From positions 1-64,000 of the forward strand of contig NMRA01000411.1 of NCBI GenBank assembly GCA_002633005.1: a DNA stretch of 64,000 bases, in the 5' to 3' direction. The notes under the pieces were generated by a model. It made no database searches, was not told the origin of the DNA, and was given only the letters and a program-made list of their open reading frames with translations. Shown piece after piece: positions 34,357 to 44,348 of the stretch (the first letter of the stretch is position 1; each line of letters opens with the position of its first letter). Both the position numbers and the translations under genes were made by a program. This stretch comes from Phoronis australis (Eukaryota > Phoronida > Phoronidae).

Positions 34357-36846
34357 GGGAAACTGTCCGCCATCCGTTAGGAATCTTAGATCCTGATGGA
34401 GTATGATGCAAAGCCAGGAAGAGGCTGCAGAGGTGTATGTATTGAGTACGAGGCCATAATTTTATGTTGCATATTGACTCCTTAGATAAACTGTAGTATT
34501 TTGGAATCCATGGCTGCATAGATGAGTTTTCCAGAAATGTATTGTGGTTGGAAGCCAACACTACAAGCAGTGATCCAAAGTTATCGCTGTCTTGCTCTTG
34601 CCCTTTTCTTTTAGTTGTTTGAAGATAAACTCTCAAAAGAGGCATTTTTGTTTCTTCATACAGTTGGCATTCCATATGATACCTGCCAGAAAAGAAAGAT
34701 TCCTGTTATCACACATTTCAAAATCAAAATCGTCTATCTTTCCTTTTGACGATACTCTGTCGTGAAAGAAGAGGTCTTTGGATACCTTGAACAATTGTGT
34801 TACCGTAACTGGTCTCACGTCTCCACCTTGGGGCTTTCAGACTTGCCTGTAAATGCCACAACTGTCAGTGAAGTCAATCCACCCAATTTTAATTTTTCAC
34901 ATTTCTTTCTTGGCATTTGTGTTGCCTTTAAGCTTAAGTGACCTTCGATCTCAGCAACTAGTCAACAATTGCTCTTAATCATTGTCATGGTTTTCCTCGT
35001 GTGTAGGTGGGCACAGTTGTTACAGAACGGTGCTAATAGCTTTCGTTGCGACGATAGACTGAACACAGGTTCGAGTTAATCCTTTTTATCACACTCGACC
35101 ATACGTTCACAAGCCTACTCAAACAAAATGTCTGACGTAATGTCTGTTTTATGCTCCAGCCAGTGGTGCGAAGCCTTGACTTGTGATGAACTTCTGAGAC
35201 ACACTCAGCAACTGTTACACTCACTGATTCAAATAACCTGCTGTCTTTATATCTGGCTCTCTATTGACTCGCTGTAACTTCTGATTCTCTTCACTGCAAC
35301 TCTTTAACTGCTTAACTCTCCAGTAATTAACTGATGTTCAAGTTTTATCTAACTGTCATCTGATTAACTGACTAATGCAAACCCGTGCTTGTGTATTTAT
35401 AGAATGATGCAATGTTCTGGAACTTTTCACTAATTCAAGCACATGCCAGAACTTTCCGGAATCTACCCAATCATTCTTCAACCATATACTAGTCTCTAGA
35501 GTATTCCAGACTGCATTGAACACTCTCATGCTAGAGTCTTCTAGAAAGTTCCACACTATACTGTAGTAAACAAATTACATTATCACTGTGCTGACCTCAA
35601 GGATCATGCCAATCAATAATACAAACAGAACAATAAAACAAAATAAACCTAAGAACAGTGTCAGGACCATGCTGGATATTAGCCTTTGGCTAAAGTATGT
35701 CTTACATTTATTGTATTTTTATCCTCTTTAAATAAAGTTTATTATTATAATTCTGACAATCATCTGAGTCTGATTTTGCATCTCTTCGCCTCTTGCTTTG
35801 CAACTTTTTGCAAATTTTGTTTAAGGTTGTGTTTTTCCTTTATGGTGAAGGTTGATTTGATGAGCTTGGTTTTTGGCAAAAGCTTCTGACTTTGAGTCTG
35901 TCACCGACTGTAAAATACACAAGGGATTTCTAGCAGAAAAACAGATGTAGGCTTGATCTTACCTCCTCTGGTAAAGAGTTCCATGAATTAGAGCCATAGG
36001 CTCTGAAAGATCGCAGACCATAACGAGTGGTTCTGCACTGGGGAATGTTTGTCCTGTTGGATGATTTTGACAGTGAGCTTATTACACCTCGTTCCTGCAC
36101 GACCCATTTGCTCCTCAGTCATTCACGGTTATGGTGGACAATAAAAAGTTATGATTGTAACAGAATCGTGTCGGGTGAACAAAATGAATGAAAAGAGCAG
36201 AATTTATCAGTACTATGTTTAGTACATGATTAATACCGCGTATATTTTCTACTGTATAAATTATTCCCATAACTGCTGCAGAAACAACCGACATTTTGTA
36301 TTGAAGAAGTAGATGCTAATTTCACAGTGAATGCCTCCTTAGCGCAACAAATCACATTGGTAGTAAAGACATAAAACATGATTCCCTGTCCAAATGTTAT
36401 GGTTAATAAAGGTAAATTACATATAACTACCTCCCAATGCAACTACCAGACATGAGTATGGTCCTGGAAATCCAGTTGCCTGGAGACTCGTACGCTTTAG
36501 CTCTATCCAGGTAGACTCACAAAACAATGAACACGACAACAAGTAACGGCAGCGTGTGGTCGTACATAGTGTTCGATAGCAGTAATAGGCCTAAAAATAA
36601 TATGTGATTAGGTAGGAACTTAAAAACATCAATTTCACACTTTCTTTATAAACATGTCCACCGATGAATTCGTTTTGTGCAATACGGTGCTGCAGTTGTG
36701 CTTAAACTTGTGGAACACGTGTGTCCATGTTGCAACAATCTATTGTAGAGTCATAGTAATAATAGATTGTCAATCCAATCCATATTAACAGATTGGCAAT
36801 CCGTTATAACAGATTGGCAATCCGTATTAATGGATTGGCAATCCGT
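34357..36846. repeat. Flanking DNA, copy A of a ~2.9-kb near-identical duplication
   Basis: From about 33961 to the N at 36848 this matches 37761 to about 40642 with very few differences. The part outside the LTR looks like host DNA, with only short frames and one possible exon (34683-34833). It ends inside a 20-bp minisatellite at the N. See the assembly finding. Confidence 0.85.
34683..34833 (-). CDS. Possible exon of unknown gene, copy A
   Basis: A minus-strand frame reads PQGGDVRPVTVT, LFKVSKDLFFHDRVSSKG and FDFEMCDNRNLSFLAG, with the donor CTGGCAG|GTATCA. It looks protein-like and is kept in the second copy at about 38480-38630. The acceptor is weak (GTCTGAAAG with no pyrimidine tract) and no partner exon was found. 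It could also be a fragment of an old element. Confidence 0.25.
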
Positions 36847-36847
36847 A
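36760..36847 (+). repeat. 20-bp minisatellite, truncated copy A
   Basis: Tandem units of CAGATTGGCAATCCGTAATAA / TGGATTGGCAATCCGTATTAA type, cut off by the single N at 36848. The intact array is at about 40560-40735. Confidence 0.85.
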
Positions 36848-36848
36848 N

Positions 36849-37456
36849 CAACCCGGGTATGCCCATGGACGATCTTACATATACTCGGTGCCGCAGTATT
36901 TCATAGAGTCTTTAGTCAGTAGCGATAACGAACTGCCATTGTGCTATTTTGCGTAGGGTGGAATCGACGTCTGGCATGAGAGATGGCTGTGGCTTGCTAT
37001 ACCGTGCGACGTCGGCAAACGCTGTAACGAGGCGAAATCCCCCATTTGGTTTCTTGACCAAGAATGAAGGGCTCACGTACTCTACGAACACTCCGACATC
37101 TTCGGGGCATTTGAACTCTCTCATAGATTCTATATCGTCGAACTGTTCTTGTACTTCCTGGAGCTGGCGCGTTGAGTACTGTGGGATGCACCCTTTGCGT
37201 TGTGGAGAAAGGACGGCCCATATTAACTTTGGCCTCAAAATTGTCAACGGCGCCATTATAACTTTTGAACGAGGGGTTGAAGACCTCGTCGTACTGCAAG
37301 TGCATCTGTTGAAATTTGTCTCTTATCACGCTAGGGAGGACCTGGTATGGATCCAGTTGGATATTGTTGGAAAAGGGAGTCCGCTGAGGAGTGTTGCGCT
37401 GTTGGGTTGGGTGGCTGATGCCACGCTCAGGTAGCAAGGTCGTCCGGATCGACGTT
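36849..37456 (-). pseudogene. Gypsy RT fragment, second copy
   Basis: Starts immediately after the N with sequence matching the RT region at 31160-31770 of the second Gypsy element (frames with [19 protein letters not shown] and [17 protein letters not shown]). A small deletion near 36915 removes part of the segment around the catalytic region. It then jumps to sequence related to 28430-28675. Confidence 0.75.
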
Positions 37457-37459
37457 TGA

Positions 37460-37971
37460 GGTACTCGCGAAATCGAGGCTGTTAATCTATCACCACTAGT
37501 ACACGCGCGCCCTCTAGTTAATGTAAATTTTCTGAATAGCCCCATTATAGTGTTTAGTCCACTGACAGGTGATCTATTAGCAATCTTACCGTCTATGTAA
37601 GCTTGAACGTGCTTGCTTGCCTCAGCTCCTTCGTTTTCCACTTGTACTATGTCCGATTGTGTTTCCTCATACAGCTATTTGTCCGTTTCGAAATAAAGTC
37701 CTGCTAATTCACTGCACACTTGTTGCACTTCGAAATTCAATTGCTCTACTAACTCGCACAACTGATTTATGTCGGCGACTTCACTCTCCTCCAATATCAA
37801 GTTAGACGACTGTCTCCTTTTCTTGGTGAAAGCCACCTTGGCCTTTGACTTATCTGACTTTAGCGCATTTATCTGTTGCATTTTCTCTGTTTTTGCGTTC
37901 TCACTTTTCTCCATCCTAATTACTCCAAATAACCTTGCTCTGCTACCAGAAATTGTGCCGTTGGTGCACAA
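37460..37971 (-). pseudogene. Retroelement leader fragment and BEL/Pao gag N-terminus, second copy
   Basis: 37460-37675 repeats the frame at 28430-28671. 37675-37971 repeats the BEL/Pao gag start of 33875-34140 and extends further into the gag (LVEQLNFEVQQVCSELAGLY). Here the two are fused without the ~2 kb of Gypsy sequence that separates them in the first copy. Confidence 0.6.
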
Positions 37972-38154
37972 CTAAATTCTTATTTTTAAAAACGGTTTAC
38001 GTTGTAACAAAACAAAATGATAACAACGCCCTTCTTTCACTATAACGATATCGACTATATTCAGCTAACTATCACGTGACAGGTGAGCATGCGCAGTAGT
38101 AAAAACACTCAGAAACAGTGGAACATGTGCAAAACGTCAAAACACTCATGAACA
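37954..38154 (-). repeat. BEL/Pao LTR, second copy
   Basis: Nearly identical to 34154-34356 and followed by the same flanking GGGAAACTGTCCGCCATCCG. Because the flank is also the same, this is the same insertion represented twice rather than an independent one. Confidence 0.75.
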
Positions 38155-40560
38155 GGGAAACTGTCCGCCATCCGTTAGGAATCTTAGATCCTGATGGAGT
38201 ATGATGCAAAGCCAGGAAGAGGCTGCAGAGGTGTATGTGTTGAGTAAGAGGCCATAATTTTATGTTGCATATTGACTCCTTAGATAAACTGGAGTATTTT
38301 GGAATCCATGGCTGCATAGATGGGTTTTCCAGAAAGGTATTGTGGTTGGAAGCCAACACTACAAGCAGTGATCCAAAAGTTATCGCTGTCTTGCTCTTGC
38401 CCTCTTCTTTTAGTTGTTTGAAGATAAACTCTCAAGAGGCATTTTTGTTTCTTCATACAGTTGGCATACCATATGATACCTGCCAGAAAAGAAAGATTCC
38501 TGTTATCACACATTTCAAAATCAAAATCGTTTATCTTTCCTTTTGACGATACTCTGTCGTGAAAGAAGAGGTCTTTGGATACCTTGAACAATTCTGTTAC
38601 CGTAACTGGTCTCACGTCTCCACCTTGGGGCTTTCAGACTTGCCTGTAAATGCCACAACTGTCAGTGAAGTCAATCCACCCAATTTTAATTTTTCACATT
38701 TCTTTCTTGGCATTTGTGTTGCCTTTAAGCTTAAGTGACCTTCGATCTCAGCAACTAGTCAACAATTGCTCTTAATCATTGTCATGGTTTTCCTCGTGTG
38801 TAGGTGGGCACAGTTGTTACAGAACGGTGCTAATAGCTTTCGTTGCGACGATAGACTGAACACAGGTTCGAGTTAATCCTTTTTATCACACTCGACCATA
38901 CGTTCACAAGCCTACTCAAACAAAATGTCTGACGTAATGTCTGTTTTATGCTCCAGCCAGTGGTGCGAAGCCTTGACTTGTGATGAACTTCTGAGACACA
39001 CTCAGCAACTGTTACACTCACTGATTCAAATAACCTGCTGTCTTTATATCTGGCTCTCTATTGACTCGCTGTAACTTCTGATTCTCTTCACTGCAACTCT
39101 TTAACTGCTTAACTCTCCAGTAATTAACTGATGTTCAAGTTTTATCTAACTGTCATCTGATTAACTGACTAATGCAAACCCGTGCTTGTGTATTTATAGA
39201 ATGATGCAATGTTCTGGAACTTTTCACTAATTCAAGCACATGCCAGAACTTTCCGGAATCTACCCAATCATTCTTCAACCATATACTAGTCTCTAGAGTA
39301 TTCCAGACTGCATTGAACACTCTCATGCTAGAGTCTTCTAGAAAGTTCCACACTATACTGTAGTAAACAAATTACATTATCACTGTGCTGACCTCAAGGA
39401 TCATGCCAATCAATAATACAAACAGAACAATAAAACAAAATAAACCTAAGAACAGTGTCAGGACCATGCTGGATATTAGCCTTTGGCTAAAGTATGTCTT
39501 ACATTTATTGTATTTTTATCCTCTTTAAATAAAGTTTATTATTATAATTCTGACAATCATCTGAGTCTGATTTTGCATCTCTTCGCCTCTTGCTTTGCAA
39601 CTTTTTGCAAATTTTGTTTAAGGTTGTGTTTTTCCTTTATGGTGAAGGTTGATTTGATGAGCTTGGTTTTTGGCAAAAGCTTCTGACTTTGAGTCTGTCA
39701 CCGACTGTAAAATACACAAGGGATTTCTAGCAGAAAAACAGATGTAGGCTTGATCTTACCTCCTCTGGTAAAGAGTTCCATGAATTAGAGCCATAGGCTC
39801 TGAAAGATCGCAGACCATAACGAGTGGTTCTGCACTGGGGAATGTTTGTCCTGTTGGATGATTTTGACAGTGAGCTTATTACACCTCGTTCCTGCACGAC
39901 CCATTTGCTCCTCAGTCATTCACGGTTATGGTGGACAATAAAAAGTTATGATTGTAACAGAATCGTGTCGGGTGAACAAAATGAATGAAAAGAGCAGAAT
40001 TTATCAGTACTATGTTTAGTACATGATTAATACCGCGTATATTTTCTACTGTATAAATTATTCCCATAACTGCTGCAGAAACAACCGACATTTTGTATTG
40101 AAGAAGTAGATGCTAATTTCACAGTGAATGCCTCCTTAGCGCAACAAATCACATTGGTAGTAAAGACATAAAACATGATTCCCTGTCCAAATGTTATGGT
40201 TAATAAAGGTAAATTACATATAACTACCTCCCAATGCAACTACCAGACATGAGTATGGTCCTGGAAATCCAGTTGCCTGGAGACTCGTACGCTTTAGCTC
40301 TATCCAGGTAGACTCACAAAACAATGAACACGACAACAAGTAACGGCAGCGTGTGGTCGTACATAGTGTTCGATAGCAGTAATAGGCCTAAAAATAATAT
40401 GTGATTAGGTAGGAACTTAAAAACATCAATTTCACACTTTCTTTATAAACATGTCCACCGATGAATTCGTTTTGTGCAATACGGTGCTGCAGTTGTGCTT
40501 AAACTTGTGGAACACGTGTGTCCATGTTGCAACAATCTATTGTAGAGTCATAGTAATAAT
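38155..40560. repeat. Flanking DNA, copy B of the near-identical duplication
   Basis: Matches 34357 to 36760 almost base for base, including the possible exon (about 38480-38630) and the same short spurious frames. No gene supported. Confidence 0.85.
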
Positions 40561-40735
40561 AGATTGTCAATCCAATCCATATTAACAGATTGGCAATCCG
40601 TAATAACAGATTGGCAATCCGTATTAATGGATTGGCAATCCGTAATAACAGATTGGCAATCCGTATTAATGGATTGGCAATCCGTATTAACAGATTGGCA
40701 ATCCGTAATTGCAGATTGGCATTCCATATCAACAG
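40560..40735 (+). repeat. 20-bp minisatellite (GATTGGCAATCCGTA)
   Basis: Seven to eight units of about 20 bp, alternating CAGATTGGCAATCCGTAATA and TGGATTGGCAATCCGTATTA; ATTGGCAAT is itself a near-palindrome. The first and last units are degenerate. Repetitive open frames on both strands are by-products. Confidence 0.9.
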
Positions 40736-41235
40736 AGTCAAGTTTTATTTTTTCACGGCACCAATGGGTCTTCGTAAATATTAAAATAACGTTGAGTATT
40801 ACGATGTAACAAAAACGACCCGTTCCATTCTTATGGTATTTGACACACTAACAGTCCTCATAATAACTTAACCTGTGTGGGCAATTAGTATTGTTTAGTT
40901 AATTACATCAATTTATTCATTTCTCAACTTCACATATCATTATTTTGTGAAACAGTTGGAAACATGGATCTGTTCCCATTTTCCATAAAATCCAAGATAT
41001 TCACTCAGAAATGTTCCAAAATGTATTCTGTCTGGGCATAATTTTGGAGTGGGTGTTTCGAGGATTCAATAAATGAGACACTTTGCATTCAACTTAAAGA
41101 ACAATACTTTTGATTCATTGTTAATATATACAATATAAACTTAAGGTGATGTAGGACCCTGTATACATTGTGTATTGTCCACATTGTCATCGTGCTTCTG
41201 TACATGTTTATGTAGCCAAAGATCTCTAACAGGAG

Positions 41236-42618
41236 TAAAGTTTGAATAAAGACAACTTTTCTAAAATGTAGTGACACGTTCCCGCGGTGAAACGTCCACC
41301 ATTGTCAAGTTTTATTCAGAGAATGGATGTCAGGATGACCACAGGTACGATACTCAGAAAATTCCAAAACACGCAAAAATATCAGAAACGGGATTGGCTA
41401 TCAATCAGCACATCACCACTCAGTGCGACATTTTCAATGACTCTCTTTCTTCACTGTTTCCAATGAATATCTCCTTAACTGTTTTTGACCTGCACTGCGA
41501 TTTGAAATGTCCTTTTTCGATGACATCTGTTGCATACTTTAGCTGATCAGTCGCAGGACATGTTTCACCAGGTTTGTGTTTACTCTAGCCGCATTGACCA
41601 CAATTCTGCTGCGTGTCGCATTTAGGCGTGCCGCTGTCACGTTTAGGCCTACTTTTGCCTCTACCACGGGAAACATGATGCTGACCTCATCTCCAGCCTC
41701 TGATGGCCCCTATGGCTTTATCTAAGCCGACTACGAGTGATAACTGTCGCATCTGGGAATTGACCTGCTTGGTCTGTCTAGCGGACAAAATAGCTTGTTC
41801 AAGTGTAAGCCAAGCTTTCAGTTGTAACTCTTTTTGACACATCTCGATCGCATATACCTACGACGAGCCATTCGCGTATCATCTCGTCCCTGTTTTGGAA
41901 GTCGCAGTGGTCGGCCTGTTCATATAACGCTCGTAGAAATGGTTCAACATTTTCATTGGCATGTTGGATTCTCTCATTTGTGTATTATGTTTCTTTTTGG
42001 GATGAAGTGGGCATCAAATCTTTCTATGACAATGTCTAATTTCTTAGCATAAGAATCACTAAGGCCAAACGTTTCGAAGATATTTTCAGCATCAGTACCC
42101 ATGCTGTAGATAAGCGAGGCTACTTGGACTTTCCCATCGTCTTTGTTTAGTTTGGATGCGAGTCAATATTGCATGAAACATTTACGCCATGCAGGCCGCA
42201 GTGAGGCTTTGTCAAAGGGGAAAGCGTCCGGGGGACTAAATTTGCCGTTGTGACTTGTAGTCGCCAATCGCTTATCAGTTTGACACACACAATTTGCAGA
42301 TTTTGCACCGCAAATTATATGCCACCGTTGCCACTATGTTTGATGTTGAGCGCCGTCTGGCGGGTTTATTCAAAACACAAAATACTGAACAAGAAGCCAT
42401 ACAACTATGTAACAATGGGAAACCTGTGCATTTAATGGGGGCATTTTCAAACACTGAATAGGAATGGCTTCACGCGGTTTCAAGCGATAGCAATTTATAT
42501 CACTGTCAATACGGTAATCGTAAAGCCCTATCATACTTGTAGCCATCCTGGCCTCTATTCTCTGAATAAAGCTTGACAATGGTGGATCACCATGGAAACA
42601 TGTTGCTACAAAAGTTGT
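41236..42618 (-). mobile_element. Decayed Gypsy gag between ~85-100-bp inverted repeats
   Basis: Arms at about 41236-41345 and 42535-42618 are inverted copies: AAGTTTGAATAAAGACAACT, then CCACCATTGTCAAG and TTTATTCAGAGAAT, reading inward from each side. Between them (about 41545-42245) the minus strand encodes pieces of a Ty3/Gypsy gag in several frames, including KFSPPDAFPFDKASLRPAWR, ASLIYSMGTDAENIFETFGL and FDAHFIPKRN. Gypsy elements should have direct, not inverted, terminal repeats, so this is a rearrangement or a fold-back element that captured gag. Confidence 0.65.
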
Positions 42619-42639
42619 CTTTATTCAAACTTTGCATGT

Positions 42640-44348
42640 ATATGTTTACTTAGACAATAGGTTATCAGTCACGCGAGTCCTATCATAGGTACTTAGTCTC
42701 TATGTGTAATGTGTTCTCAAGTATGATGCAGTAAACTTGAAATGATTTTGTTACAATATGACTTACGATTAATATGTTTTTGGTTCATTTCTATTTCCTG
42801 TACAAACTTCAAATTAAAATCAAGAATTGTTCACTGTTTGTCTTCATGATGTGTATACTTTGTACAGTATATGTAAATAGTTATAATAAATTATCAAATA
42901 ATAGTTATCAATTTTTTTAATAGTATATGGGGCTGTGATTTACAGTGATATTTTTCATGTAACAGGAATGTATGGTCTCACCACTAAAACTTCCCTGTAA
43001 AACCAAAACAGTTTATTAAGTGCATTAAGATCAATGTAACTTTGGATTTGCAAACAAAATAACAATAGATAAGAAAAATAAAACAATGTAATAAAAACCT
43101 GAAATACGTCTATGTCACCTCATTTTAAGTTGACAACGGACGGATTACCTCTTGTAAAATTTCTCATGTAGCGGAGCTACATTTAAATATTAATATAAGC
43201 ATAAATTACACCAAATCTATGGTACAAAACAGTGCCTGTAGTCCCATATTCCAACATAAGTAAAATACACCATAAACTTCATTTAACCATACTATGTAAC
43301 AGACATGTGACTTGCACAAAAGCTTGTACAAACACTGTAAGAAGCAGGAATTGAAACTGATCAACAGCAGTCAACACTTGAACAGTAACAACACAAGAAC
43401 TAGACTATTTGCATGGCTTCTACGGCTTGGTTACAAGTGTTTGCAACGGACGGTTTTATTGGACAATCTTATAGCCTGCATTAAAATAAAACTTACATCT
43501 TGTACGGTCCCAATATTTGTAAAATGTACCACGATGTTAAGGGGTTTGAAACCAGAGACCTCTCAATCTTATTGCTGTGACAGGCCCAGTATCCAATGCA
43601 ATGACAAGGAATGCTTTCAACCCTGAGTAAAATACCATGGTTCTCCAACCCTGTGCCTAAACAATTTTGTACGACATATTTTTAGTTGGACTGTCAACTT
43701 CTATCACAAGCGCAATGCTGGGCATTGAAATGTGCCCACAACTGCACCAAAAACGGTATGCTGCTAGGGGCTAAAAGGGTGCACCACATTATAGTCAGAA
43801 CAATCGGAAAATCAATTTTAGTCATACTCTTGTCAGTAGAACATCTGCAAACGTAAATGATCCTTTGAGTAGTTTGGCAAAATAGAGAGGTGGATGCCAA
43901 AGACAAGATTTGGAAACAAGGTGGTACACAATATGTCAAATCAATCTGAAATGAGAGCGCGTCGTCACCTCTTTAATAGATACCAAATTTCGTGCAAATC
44001 CTTCAAGGAACTCCTAAGATACAGAGGCAAAAAACGTAAAAAATTGAAATTGCCACTAGGGGGTTCAACAGTACATGGATCATTCCGGAAGTCGATGTTA
44101 TTTGTGGTCCGCTCCATAGGAATACATCTGCCAGGGGTTCATGAGAAACAGAAGCTGACGCCGAACACCCACGTCTCAACACCCATGCAGATGATGGCAA
44201 AATACACCCACATAATTATGTGGGTGTATAAAAAGCGTAATGAAATCTGAGAGTTACTGTACTAAGATAAACTGTGTTAGATACAAAAATACAAACGCAC
44301 ATTATTCTCAAGATGTAAAAAACTTCGGAAATCCGTGTGAGATTCTGT
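42640..44348. other. 3' flank of the minus-strand gene; one perfect palindrome
   Basis: No supported gene. It should include the 3' UTR of the gene ending at 44349. A perfect 28-bp palindrome, ATACACCCACATAA and its inverse, lies at 44202-44229. The block 43960-44230 shares GCCACTAGGGGG, AGATACAGAGGCA-like and GATGATGGCAA...CACCCACATA words with 46385-46570, which suggests a dispersed repeat. Confidence 0.45.
43960..44230. repeat. Dispersed repeat, copy 1
   Basis: Shared landmarks with 46385-46570 are CCACTAGGGGG, CAAATTTC, ACAGAGGCA and GATGATGGCAA followed by CACCCACATA. The order of these words differs between the copies. It ends in the perfect palindrome at 44202-44229. Confidence 0.4.

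Larger units (their letters stand above)
22958..34362 (-). mobile_element. BEL/Pao retrotransposon, internally deleted and invaded by other LTR elements
   Basis: On the minus strand the 5' LTR is at about 34154-34356 and the 3' LTR at about 22963-23161. They are clearly similar but diverged (roughly 85-90% by eye). GGAAA lies next to the lower end and (G)GGAAA next to the upper end, fitting a 5-bp target duplication. A primer-binding-like TGGTAGCAGAGC follows the 5' LTR and a G-rich polypurine tract precedes the 3' LTR. Gag N-terminus (33875-34140), gag middle and zinc knuckles (25902-26736), protease start (24636-24833) and integrase with the DUF5641-type C-terminus (23316-24631) follow in order. 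Reverse transcriptase and RNase H are missing. Between the gag pieces lie Gypsy-type fragments. The element is dead. Confidence 0.75.

Noticed and set aside
40499-40809. Repetitive frames (NLLIRIA / DWQSV types)
   Set aside because: By-products of the 20-bp minisatellite.
43312-43626. 104-codon plus-strand frame downstream of the minus-strand gene
   Set aside because: Low-complexity-free but no domain, no splice partner, and located in likely 3' flank/repeat sequence.
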